A stretch of DNA of 64,000 bases, taken from positions 30,893,531 to 30,957,530 of the forward strand of contig NC_135049.1 in the NCBI RefSeq assembly GCF_051014685.1. The letters run 5' to 3'. The notes beneath the pieces are model-generated. The model searched no databases, had not been told where the DNA came from, and saw only the letters and a program-made list of their open reading frames with translations. This DNA comes from Ptiloglossa arizonensis (taxonomy: Eukaryota > Arthropoda > Insecta > Hymenoptera > Colletidae). Made by a program: the position numbers and the translations under genes. Below, piece after piece: positions 37,507-49,322 of this stretch; within the stretch, counting starts at the first letter, position 1, and each line of letters starts with the position of its first letter.

Positions 37507-38399
37507 GGGTAAACCGTGTGGAATAGGGCGTGTAACTGCATTTTCTCGGAGAGCCACGTCGTCCCTTCCGGCCCTTCGCCGCGGGGAATAAAACGCGTGC
37601 GCGTGGTTCGAACGGGGAACGGAGAGAACACGCGCGATCTCGTAGACGAGCTCGGTTATCCTCAACGACGAAACATCGAGCGTCGCGACGGAGAGATCGC
37701 CCTCGAACCCTGCGAAGCTTTCTTTTCATTTCGTAACGAGGTTAACGGAGGGAGAAATAATTTTTCCCGCCTCCTTCGAGGCTGGTTCTACCCCACCTTT
37801 ATCCCCCACGCTTCGCGCGACCGCTCGCGTTTACTCTTTCAACGGGATGCTCCTCCTCGTGCTGCAAAATCTCGAGAAAACCGATTGCCACGGGTTTCCG
37901 CGAAATCACGGTGTTATTTATTTTTATTCCGCGCTAACGCACCGCGAGAACCTCCTCCGCGAGTCGAAGATCTACGAGCCGACTCTCTCGTCGACGCTTC
38001 CCCCGCTAAATCATCCGAGAGCCGCTCGCGCGTATTTATCGTCTACCAGTGGTAACCCCGAGGTACCGTGGAAGCAGCCAGGTGAACGCGCGGTAAACTC
38101 GCGGGAATCGCAAACGAGAAGTACATCGCGACGATGGACCGATGGATGGAGATGGGGAGACCATCGACGACTTCTCGATTCGGCGTCGGGGCTTGGAAAC
38201 GTAATCGGAGAGTGATTTCTTTATCCCTCGATGCGCATAGCTCCCTTAAAGGGAAAGGTAACACCTCGTCGATTTCGAGAAAAGTGTATCCGCGCCCGAC
38301 TCGCGTTTCCGTCCTCGTTTTTCGGCTTCGTTGAATCTTCGATGGCGCAATTTCGCGAGCAAAGTATCAACGATTCGTTCGAAATTATATCGTACGGTT

Positions 38400-38800
38400 T
38401 CGTTGCACGTTTGTGCGTTTTACGGACATCTTGTCCGACTAGTCCCAAACCACTGATAACATTCCTTTTCGTACACGTTCCCATAACAACGCACGAGACA
38501 TTTTTCGCTCCCATAACAACGCACGACACTCCATACGACAGACCACTGATAACCGAAACTCCTTTTGCATACGTTCCCATAACAACTGATGAGACTCTTT
38601 CCATTCCCATAATGACGCACGAACGACACTCCTTACATAACGCAGGACACTCGGAACAAGGGAACAAACAGATATAAAAACCCGATCCATAGAAGACAGT
38701 TCAGTCTTGACTCGTGATTCGATCCGCACGAATCTATGACCGACGCTACGGTAATTGTAAATTAAAGTGCAATACAAGGGAAAATAATAAAGAGTTCGTC
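38400..38800 (+). promoter_or_regulatory. TATA + Inr promoter with upstream direct repeats, possibly an LTR
   Basis: TATAAAA at 38,673 and TTCAGTC with +1 at 38,703 give a 30-bp spacing, which is textbook for a TATA/Inr core promoter. Upstream, CCCATAACAACGCACGA-type repeats recur several times (about 38,478-38,620), as in an LTR U3. Downstream, AATAATAAAG at about 38,785 could be a polyadenylation signal within about 90 bp. This U3-R-U5-like layout suggests an unrelated LTR, but I could not define its ends or a target duplication. Confidence 0.5.
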
Positions 38801-41639
38801 TCCCGTTGGAGATGGACATTTTTTTCTATCAAATCCTGAATTACTATATTACGCGACACAGGCAAGAACTGCGTTATCTGTACCGTTGTCCGAATACGCG
38901 AATGGAGGACTCTCGAAGATGGGCGACAGAAGACTTTAACTAGCCCTTCGAAAATCACTCTCGAGCGTTCAGAGGCGCGCAGAGGTGAAAAGAGAGACGG
39001 AAAATGAGCGTATACGTTCCGTTCGCCTTTACCGCGACACTTGAAATTCCTCGAACGCTATCGTAAACGTTCGAAAGATCGGTTTCGGTTTGTTTGTCTT
39101 CCCCTTCTCCGTGTATACCCAGGCCCGAGCGCGAACAATCGGTTATCCGGGACATCGGCGCGTACCTTCGAGAGGAGACCTCTTCGACGCTAGGTTTACG
39201 GGACACGTCATTTTGACGTATTTCTATCGATGAGGAAAATTTCGAATACCGTTTACATTTTCCTTCGGTCGCTTGTACCGACTTTTGCCCATTTAACGAG
39301 ACAAATATGCATCGAGATTCATTTTCTTCGAAGCTTTCTAATTTTATAATTCTTTATACGGTATACCTAGTTCTTGATACGCGTCAATTTGACGCAAGAA
39401 ATGTCCGTAAACCTAGTGTCAAGGTTACACAGTATTACAAGTATCGAGCTAATACTTCGCTCGGCTCGCGCCGCGAAGAAACAACACCGTCACTTCAAAA
39501 CACCGGAGGAACCTTACTCGTAGGAAAAATATTTTCCCTCGACCTCGTTTCTCCCTACTTGAACGGATCCGTGTCTCTGTAACGCGTTAAACGTGTTCGA
39601 ACGATCGTTCGAACTCGATGGAAATATTTTCGGACAGGGAACTCCCCCGCGATGTCGACGCGAACGAAAACAAAAAAAAGCGATTCCTCGAAAGTCTCGA
39701 AACTTTCACCGATTGCGCCTCTGGATCGGAAAGCCTCTTTTTTTTTACGAAAGGATCCCCCGCGAGGCGGTCTCCGCTTCAGCCTCCGGCGTAAAAAGTA
39801 AATTGTCCTACGAGCGAGAGCTGTATCGCTCGCACAGAAGGACGGTTTATTTATCGCGGATTTCGCACAGTGGCGTGGCTCTCCCTCGGTCGCTTTTATG
39901 CGCCGTGGAACAAAGCTCGAAAGCCTCGGTGCGAGAGACGCGCGGACGAAACTCGCGCCTCGCGATGCTGACGAGAGCAAGAGAAAGATAGATAGATAGA
40001 TAGAGAGAGAGAAGAACGAAACGCGATGGGACGAGGGAACGGCCGTGAGGGTGGAATCGCGTATTTTGTTCTTTCGACGCGGACGATTCGAAGCTTCTGG
40101 CCGATGCGCGTGTTCGGTGGTGTGCGCGAACGGGCGCGGGAAGAAAAAAAAATTCCTTCGTCTCCGCGTGCGCGGTGCTGTTTACCCAGATTTATGGTCG
40201 CGCGGCTCCGTCACGGATGAAATTTCCATGCCGATGGAACCGGCCAATTTTTCATATCGGTCCCGTACACCCGTCCCACCGGTAACATATTTCTCCTTAC
40301 GAGCAAACGAACGAGCCTCGTCTATCGTATTTACACCGCGTCGAAACGAACACGGGGGACCGACTCTGTTCGGGAATACCCGAGTACCGCCGAGTACCCG
40401 GGTACACGCGCTACGATTCATTCCACCGTGTGTGCCCAACTTTTCATCCGGCTTCGTACAACGTCCCGTATCGAACGGGAACGCGGATAATTAACGGAGT
40501 TTCCCGTCAATTTTTCACCCGCTTTCCCGAACCTTGGATAAATCGAGCTCGACGGAGAGCCGCGGAGTGCACCGAAAAGGGTCAAACTTTTTAGCAGTTC
40601 GGGTGAATAGGTTCGAGTGTCGTTGGTTACGGAGTCGCGTGCAAGTGGAGCGAGAAATATCTCTAGGGGCAGGAGAATGTTACGGAAACGCGTGGAAGGA
40701 ACGAGTGTACGCGCGAGAAACGCAAGAGCTAAGCGAGAAACGACTACGCGCACGAACGCTGAAATACCGAACGATTACTTCCGTTATCGATTGTCCACGA
40801 TCGCGGATAGTAGGCGAGAGAATCCTCGTCCGTGAGTACTTCGCGAGTGAAATAGCCATCGAGGTACTGGTCGAGTCACTCTTAAACCGAGACCGGTATT
40901 TTACGGGGACGTAGATCTAAGGACGCTACCGTTCGGGATCGAAAGTCGAAATTCTCGGCGAGTAATTTTTGTGGAAAAAGTCCCGTGGTCGCTTCGAAGG
41001 AACATTTCCAACGTCGCGACGTGGCTTCGGTCGATTCTCGATCCAATCTCGGAACAGAGGCCCGATTCGAACGTCTCCGACTCGCGCCCCATTCGCAGAC
41101 GGGACGAGCGAAACGCATCGATCGTATTTACGGCGCGACGGAAACGTAATCTGCTTGTCGACGAAGGATCGTCGGGGCAAAGCCGAATCGGGGGAACTAG
41201 GAAAAAAGGGGCAGAGGAGAGAAGAGAAGAGGAGAGGCGAGGAGAGGAGAGGAGTCCGTGGGCGCCATGGGACCACCGGGCCGCTCCGACTCCCTCGTCT
41301 TTCTCCCGTTTCGTTTCCGTTCCTCGTTCACCCCCATCGCGAGACACGTTCCAGTCACGTAACCTTAAATTGCTCAATTATTTCCCGATCGTCGTTCCAG
41401 CCGCCGACGTTTGCAATCCGAGGAGGGCGCACCGCGCGACTATCCGTGCCAGACAATCGCTCGGTGGTTCCTTGGATGAAGCTCGTCGCGACCAGAGTAG
41501 TCGGAACGACCAGACGAATCCCGAGTGGGACGAGTGGAACAAGTAGGGCTGTATCTATTGTATCGATATACCAAATACAAGTTACAACGGTATACGTAAC
41601 TAAGAAACAATAGGTACACCTGTACTTCTCCCACTTCGC
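38801..41639. other. No supported gene
   Basis: Contains the GATA/GA microsatellite at 39,986 and a GGAGA-type purine tract at about 41,214-41,254. Confidence 0.6.
39986..40013. repeat. GATA then GA microsatellite
   Basis: Four GATA units running into a short GA run. Confidence 0.95.
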
Positions 41640-42125
41640 TCGTATAATCTTCTCCCACTTTTTGCACATAGAATGTGACTCATTTTTCTCGTTATAATAG
41701 CTCGTACTTCCCCCACTCCTTGCACATATGATAGGACTCATTCTTCTCGCTATACTGACCCGTACTTCCCCCACTTTTTGCACATAGAATGTAACTCACT
41801 TTCTCGCTACACTGATCCGTACTTCCCCCACTCCTTGCACATTTAATGTGACTCGTTCTTCTCGCTACACTGGCCCGTACTTCTCCCACTCCTTGCACAT
41901 AGGATGGGACTCATTTTTCTCGCTACATTGGCCCGTACTTCCCCCACTCCTTACACATAGGATGGGACTCGTTCTTCTCGCTACAATGACCCTTACTTTC
42001 CCCACTCCGCTCGCACTACCTTCCCCCACTTCGCTCGCACTAATTTCCCCTACTCCTTGCGCATAGGATGGGACTCATTCTTCTCGCTACACTAGCTCGT
42101 ACTCCGTTAGCACTACCTTCCCCCG
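41640..42125. repeat. 58-bp tandem repeat, about eight copies
   Basis: CACATA-type anchors at 41,665, 41,723, 41,781, 41,838, 41,896 and 41,954 are spaced 57-58 bp. The unit carries CGTACTTCCCCCACTCCTTG and TTCTCGCTACACTGG. The right end degenerates into CTCGCACTACCTTCCCCCAC variants. Confidence 0.92.
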
Positions 42126-45100
42126 AAATTCGACTCGTTCTCCTCCTACGCTAATCGCGACCACCATCGAGATGAAAAATTCGGTCTTATTTCCGCGAAT
42201 CTCGGTCCGCGCCACGTCCGTCAGCCCGGAAAATGCCCACTGATTCCTCCGGAATCGAGATCGTCCGTCCGACAGAACGTCGCGCTACTCTCGAACGAAC
42301 AATGGACGGAAATTTATGAAAGCTACCGAGACCCGCTCGTATCGCGTTCAACGTGTCCACCGGTAAGTTTTACGATCTGTTATTCTCGGTCCATCGGTGT
42401 GGAACTTGTCGCGCGTCCCGTGGTCCGTTTCTCGTTCCGTCGTACGTGTATCGGTGCCCGATCGTTTCCCGAAACGTTTCCAGAAATTTTCCCGCGAGAA
42501 CGCACACGGTTGCCCGCGGCGGATATTTTTACCCGCGGCTGTACAGCTTCCTCGCTACGAGCCGCATCGACGAGCTGGCCCGCGCCGCGACCTCGACGGA
42601 CTTGGGAAAATTTGTTTTCGCAGAGACGTAATCGGGTCGCGCGCACTATCTTTCGATAAATGACCCGTTTCGGTTCGCAAAAGTGACCACCGATCGTTGA
42701 ACGTTCAACAGCGCGGCAGCTGGGAAAACACAAGAGAGGTAGAGATCTTCGAACTTCTTTCGGTTTTCGATCGAGCGGAAATTCAAAGTGATCTCGAAGA
42801 AAGCGCGCACCTCGTTCCTTCTTTCTTCGATCGAATAATTCTTCGAACGATTTCGAAATAGATAGGCTCTTTGTCCTTTCGTTGGTCTTCGATCGAGTGG
42901 AAATTAGAAGCGGTTTTGTTCTCCCAGTGAACCAAGGGGGAGAAAAATAAAAGACGGTAACCAGACCGGGAAGAAAACTGGTCCATGTGGTTCCAATTGC
43001 ACCACCCTCCGGGAGCGTATGACATACGATTCGTTGGGTTTCTTTTTCTCATTTTTTGCTCGCGGGCTTGTTCTTGCTCGCGAGCGCCGTGGCGCTCTTT
43101 AATCACCGCTCCCTCTGGACATAAAAATGGCACGCCGCGATTTGCCGCGTCGCGCCGCGCCGCGCCGGCAGACAAAACTCCGCCGGCGGGGCTCGCGATA
43201 GCATTTATTCGGCGGTGGTGCGCGCGAAACGACCGAACACTCGGGAGGAAATCCCCGAGTTTATAGATTCGCGTTCAAAGCTTTTACGAGCGCGAGCTCG
43301 AACCGTGTCCCCGTTCGCTGTTTGCCAACCGTTCTCCTATTTCCTCGCCGATGTTCCGTCTTTAAACCGAATCGTTAATACCACCGACGAAACTCGCCGA
43401 CCGTACAAACCTAACGATCGGACGAGAAACTTCCCGATTCTTTTCTTCGATGTTTCTCCAAACGACGGATAAAATTTCGAGGAAATTCCTCCAACGAAAG
43501 TTCAAACAGTATTCGCAAAGTTTGCCATTCGTCGCGAGCTAAACGTTCCCCTTTCGTCTTGGAGACCGGTCTAACGCGCTATTTGCGAGCGCAAAGGGTT
43601 TATCGCGCGAGCGAGCGAACGAACGCTACGTAAACGTTGAACCTTCGTACAACGAGTAATCTCTCGGCGTCCAAATCCCCCGCACGTCCTCTTCGTTTTT
43701 CTACTTTCCACGGATTTGTGCTGTCCGCAGTTCCGCTCTCGCGCGACAGGAGTCACCGGACCGTGCACCGTGTGTCCGGAGGGATAATAAAACCGCGAGT
43801 CCGTGACAATTTTCGCGGAGTCGTAAAAACCGTATTCCAACCGGCGAATCGAAAGCTCGGATTTTTCGCTCGTGGGGAAGAAAGCCCCGATTTCTTCCCC
43901 CTGGGAACTTTCGCGAGCCGAGTTTCTTCGATTTCGCGACGTTTGTACAACTTTGTTCGGACCGGGGGTTATCGAACTTTACTCGATATTGTCCATTTCG
44001 ATGAAATCTATAAACTAGGCCGACGAGAGGAGTGTTTGTAATTTTCCAATCATTTCGCCTAAAAGAGACTTCTCCCCTTCGTTCGCGATGACTCGAACAT
44101 CGATTCGATCACATCCAGACGAATATTATTACTTTCTTCGCGAGCTGAATGCAAGAGGTTGGATAATTTTCGTCGTCTCCGGTTCGATTCGTGATCCTCG
44201 CGATCGAGATACCTCCTCCGGACCCTCGCGGAAAGCCTTTGATACGATCGATCGCCTCGCTCCCCTCGCGACCCTCTTTTCCCGACACGGAATTACTCTA
44301 CTCGATGGAATCTATAAATAAACGGGGCGTTCGTAATTTTCCAATTTTTTCACCGCGAAGACGGCCCGTAACCGGAGTCGACGATTTATTCCTCGTAATT
44401 ATTTCGATCCTCCTCGGGACCGTGACTTTTGGTCGAAACGCAGCGATGTCCGGGACGGGCGACAATTATCGGAGAAACGCGTTTCACGAAGGGGACGACC
44501 GACGAACGAGATAAGTGAACACCAGCGAATTCGTGTCGTTTGGCCACGGTTAGTACAGCCGGGACGAAAAAGGACAACTCGATTGTCACGGAACACGAAA
44601 TTCACCGGTGTCGCTGGTTAGCGCTAATTAGCCATTCATCGGGCCGGTGAACTCAACGCGGAGGGAAAGTGACTAGCGATAACGGATTCGTGACGCACTC
44701 TCGCCTTATCTTTTAATTAAACGAAACGACGTAGGAGTAAACGGTACGGTTAACTTCGAACCCTTCTTCCTGGATAGGCCAGGGCAGGCTTCACGAGCCT
44801 GGATAAGCTCGGTTAGAAAAAAAAGAGTGGTTTCGTCACCTGTTACGATAAATTTAGGTAACGCCTGGTTTTTATTCCTCGAAACGATTCCGTGGTCGCG
44901 TTCGTCCGAGACGCTGATGTTTTCCACGAGATCGGTCCGGTTAATAGTCGTAAAAGGGTTCGTTGTTAACGATTCGGGACCGGGGCGGGATGTTACAATA
45001 CGCTCCACAGTGCTCGCTGTACGCGCTCGACTTATCGAAATTACGATCGTTAGGTAGAGGGGGATTCAATTCACACCCTACTAACGTAATGAAAGATTCC

Positions 45101-46393
45101 AATTGTATCTTTGGCCCTCGATCGATAAGACGCTTCTCTCGTAAGTAACAGAATCGAGTACACGGGACGTACGTGTGTTCGAATACCGATTAAAAATCCC
45201 GAGGTACCAGGTACCGCTGTGTTTTTTCTTTTTTTCAATGTATTATTAGACCGTCGATAAAGAAAACGTCCAACGGAACGTACTCCGAATTTCTTCTTCG
45301 CTTCGTCGCGCGTTATTACCATGTTAAATTTAATCATAGATTTTCGCAACGAAGCACGCCTCGTACCGATTAATTCCGAAGCGGACACCGGAACCCCTAA
45401 TTAGATCGAGCGCCATCGAATTACATATTCCCCGACGAGACTGGTTCACCCTGCGCCGTGCTCGGAAAGCGGAAAACTCGTCCCGCCTGGAGGAAAAAGA
45501 TTCCCAGAATCGCGTAAACAAAGCTACCGGGGGACCGGTTTAGCCGAGAAGTCGTCATCCGGAGCGTATAAATACCGCTCGAGTGAAAAATCGAACGAAC
45601 GAGAGAACAAACGCGGCCGGGCGTGGCCCGTGGACAAAAATTCGTGACTTTTCGTCGAGGTGGATCGGTGGGGGGCAGTGTGGGAGGAGGGAGGAGGGAG
45701 GGGGGTGGCGAGTCGTTTTTGTCGTCATTAATTCCGAGGATATCGTCGGCGTCACGACGAGGGTAGGTTTTTCTTTTCTCGTACGACGAACGGAGATTAT
45801 GGATCCGCGTCTTCCAGACGGACCAAGAGAAAGAGAAAAAAAAACGAAAAAAGAAGAAAAAAAAAGAGAGGCTGTGCACGTTTCTCGAGACTTATTCGGT
45901 GGACCATCCGTGGATCGAGGCAACGAGACTTTCTAGCAAATGAGCATTCCAGCTTGGACGGTAGCCAAACTCGCGAATAATTTTTTATTAGCCGCATACG
46001 ATCCAATTGCGTAATAAAATCTCGGAAGGGAAGCCCAGGGAATTATTTACACGCGTTTGTATCGTTAACGGACAGATTGGATGCTCGCTCTCCTCGAATC
46101 CGATTAATTTTCGTCGCTCGTTCGACACTTCCGTCTCGCGTTACTCGCGGCTTATCCGATCGTTAACGAACGGATCCAAGTCTCGTTAATTATCGCGCGA
46201 CGTTGGACGTTTCTTCTGCCTCGAGAAGTTCGATTCCTACTCGGACGATCGCGTCGACGAATTGCGTTTCTCTCGTAGAGATGTTTCGCGATCGCAATAC
46301 AGTGACAGAATTCCTCGATAACGTACTCGATTCTTCGTAGATCGCGTCAAAGTCACCGATCTCGTCTACCACTCCGAACCGTGGTGATCGTCG
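42126..46393. other. No supported gene
   Basis: Only the G-run cluster at 45,669-45,708 stands out, with an A-rich stretch at about 45,837-45,865. Confidence 0.6.
45669..45708 (+). repeat. G-run cluster with G-quadruplex potential
   Basis: Six runs of three or more G within 40 nt, separated by short loops (GGGGGG, then GGGAGGAGGGAGGAGGGAGG, then GGGG). Confidence 0.75.
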
Positions 46394-46663
46394 ATGACCG
46401 AACATCGGACCACCTTACCGTATCTTGCGGCGCAATTACCGGGACGACGACTACAACGATTCCGTTACTACAATCCGCGTCTAAGAATAGGCGGAACGGA
46501 TTACTTTATCACCGTTCCCCCGTCGCTTTGTTTAGAAATGTCAGCGAAAGCAATTAATCCTACGAAAGAGTATATTCGACGATTGAGAGATACCAATGTC
46601 GAAAGAAGGTTCGTGGAAGTTGCCGAACGTTGGGAAAACATCGAGGTACGATCGAGAAATTAA
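46394..46663 (+). CDS. Unrecognised ORF, possible single exon or first exon
   Basis: An ATG-initiated frame of 89 codons starts MTEHRTTLPYLAAQLPGRRL and continues with YYNPRLRIGGTDYFITVPPS and later KEYIRRLRDTNVERRFVEVA. Composition is balanced (Lys, Glu, Asn, Ile, Tyr) and CpG is lower than in the surroundings. An in-frame donor-like GAG|GTACGA lies at 46,650/46,651 (phase 0). A possible next segment begins after TAG at 47,033 in matching phase and reads ...DPRYTEDYRRDFPIKGPSDR, ending at donor-like GAG|GTAATC. I do not recognise the family. It may be a small gene nested downstream of the receptor exons, or chance. Confidence 0.28.
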   Translation: MTEHRTTLPYLAAQLPGRRLQRFRYYNPRLRIGGTDYFITVPPSLCLEMSAKAINPTKEYIRRLRDTNVERRFVEVAERWENIEVRSRN

Positions 46664-47438
46664 TTCGAATACGTAGAATCGTTCGAATCCTCCGCAGGAG
46701 GATTAGCGAAAAGGTCGTCCGAGCGAACGCGAACTCGAAATTATTCCTGTACGAATCGTGCGTGTTCTGGTCGAGATACGGCAGAAAGGATTGGAAAAGA
46801 AATAATTTTGCATCGAAAACGATAGACGATCCCGCGCGGGTTCCGAATTTTTCGTATTTTACATTTCCCTGGCTGTTATCGTAGCTTCGTAGAAAATTGG
46901 ATGTCGAGCCGTGGACGAAAATAAACATCGAAATTCGAGGAAAGTATCGGTTCGCGGAAACGAAAAAATGATTTCCATCGCGGGCCGATGGTCATCGAAC
47001 GAGTCGCGGCAACGATTTACGATTCGTGCGGTAGGTACCTGCTCGGGAACCTGGCGCGAAGCACGGAACCAATCGAGACGCAGAAATGGAAACCCGTGCT
47101 CTCGATTTCCCCTCCGATCCACGGTATACGGAGGACTATCGACGAGATTTTCCCATAAAAGGGCCGTCCGACCGAGGCGACCGAGTCCTCGGTCAAAGCC
47201 AAAGTCGCGCCGAGGTAATCTCGGGTCACGGTGTTTTCGTAGGAAATATGGCCTTACACCGTGGGAAAAGGTCGAAGAGACGGTCCGAAACCAGAGAAAG
47301 GGTCCCGCGAAACGTGAATTTCACCGGACGATTTTCTCGATTCGAAACGCGAGAGAAAAATGACGACAACGACGAGGAGGAGGAGGAAGAGGAGGAGGAT
47401 GACGCGTTCGGTCATTGGGCGTTCGAGACACGGTTATG

Positions 47439-47460
47439 CCAGCATCGATATCGATGCTGG
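47439..47460. repeat. Perfect 22-bp palindrome
   Basis: Self-complementary over its whole length, centred on ATCGATATCGAT, with no loop. Confidence 0.95.
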
Positions 47461-47789
47461 AAGAATCGATTAGAAAGGAGTTACGACACACCGTGCTCGG
47501 GGCCCGTCACGATCGCAACCGAAGGTCGAATCGCGCCTCGACGGACCCCGACTCCGCGCCGGAAGAAGAGTTTCCGCGAAGTCAAAGGCACGACGGACAT
47601 TCCCAAGGTCGATCGAGTAATTAAAAGTGAATCGAACCGGGGTAAAGAGGAGAAGAAACGTGTAACCGCTCGCGGGTGAGCGGAATTAAAGCGTTACGAA
47701 ACCGAGACATTCTCCCGCAAACGGAGAAACTGGGAAAACGTGGGATTCTCGACGTATGGAAACACCGCGTGGACCCTACAGGGAAAAGA

Positions 47790-48300
47790 AACGGTGAATC
47801 TTGATTCGTAACCTATTTTATTCGTTTCTGCGCGATATTGGGCCTATAGGAGCTCGAGAACGTAACCGTATCTTGTTCAGAGAAAATTTGGAAAATATTT
47901 GCAAGTTTTGAAATACGTGCGTGGATTGTGGAGAGAAAAGAATCTTGATGTCGATTTTCTTCGTTTCTGGAACGATATTGGTCCTATCGGAGCTCGAGAG
48001 AGTAACGGTATCTTGTTTAGAGAAAATTTGGAAAATATTTGGAAGACTTACCGTGGACAGAAAAGAATCTTGGTGTCGAACCTATTTTCTTCGTTTCTGG
48101 AACGAATTGATCCTATAGAAACTCGAGAGAGTAACGGTATCGTGTTTACGGAAAATTTGGAATATATTTGCAAATTTCGAAGTACTCGCGTGGCCCGTGG
48201 AGAGAAAAGAATCTCGACGTCGAACCTATTCTCTTCGTTTCTGAAACGATATTGGTATCTTGTTTGGAGAAAATTTGGAAAATATTTGCTCACAGGTATC
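47790..48300. repeat. ~130-144-bp tandem repeat, four copies
   Basis: TTCGTTTCTG recurs at 47,821, 47,960, 48,090 and 48,234. Units share GCTCGAGAGAGTAACGGTAT and AGAAAATTTGGAAAATATTT. It is A/T-rich against its flanks. No transposon termini are seen. Confidence 0.88.
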
Positions 48301-48904
48301 AAAGTTCGTGGCAGCGTGGCGATGTTCGCACGATACCGAGTTGAGGGAACAAAGTACGCGTAGCGGTTTAAAAAAAAAAAGTGTCCGGAATATTTCCAAC
48401 GAGAGGAACGTTCGAGTTTCGAGAAAGACCCGTGAGTGGATACCGCGGCTAGAACGGATAAAAACAATTCCGTCGGATCAAAGAGAATCAAAGTTGGATA
48501 GTTTCGACGAATGGGTCGATACCACGGTCGGAGTAAATTTAAACGAAATTAGGAACCCTGAAATAGAAACTATCCATTATTCGGTGCGTGGAGCGGAACT
48601 CTCCGACGATTCCAGCTCGCTGGAATTCCGATCGCGGAGGTAACAACTCTTCGTAGATGCGTTGCAGCTTCTCGACAACACCTTCAACGACAAAAATCCT
48701 AACTCGCTCGGTCGTTATCGATCAAAGTCGCCCGCTGGGGAACAACTTCGAAAGACGATGGACGGTCTCGTGGACGAGGCGTGCACTAGCTCCTAACGCG
48801 TTTCGAGCGATCGAAGGATTCGCCACGAGACGTTCGCGAGCGCGATTAATGCTCGCGTTGCGCGACGGGATCTCGCGAGTCCCGTCGCGATCCTCGTTGA
48901 AGAG

Positions 48905-48935
48905 AAAAAAAAAAAAAAAAAAAAATAAAAAAAAA
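48905..48935. repeat. Poly-A tract with one T
   Basis: 21 A, one T, then 9 A. A similar poly-T run lies at 49,959-49,975. Confidence 0.97.
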
Positions 48936-49301
48936 CATAACTCGTTCGATGCGATCGCTTCGATCGCGTACCGTACAGCGGCTGTCTCGTCCGAATGGTT
49001 GAAAAAGTCCCGTAATTGCCGCGCGTTGAACGTTTGACCCGTTAGTCGATGGCTCGTCGCTGCAAGGCCGTCGCTTCTGCGAACAATCGGTGACGCGCGT
49101 TTTCTCGCGACAAAAAGAATCGCGTTACCGTTAGCGTCGCGATGAAAATTCCACGCGCGGTCGACGCCGACGCGACGGTAGCGCGAAATTCTGCGCCGTC
49201 CACGCGTCGTAATCGGACACTCGAGTCTCCTCGCGCGCGACCAAACCGCGAGAAACTCGCTCGTCGAGTTCTCGTCTTGTCGACGGAAACGCGCAGAGAA
49301 A

Positions 49302-49322
49302 TAGAGAGAGAGAGAGAGAGAG
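49302..49322. repeat. GA dinucleotide microsatellite
   Basis: Short perfect AG/GA run. Confidence 0.95.
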
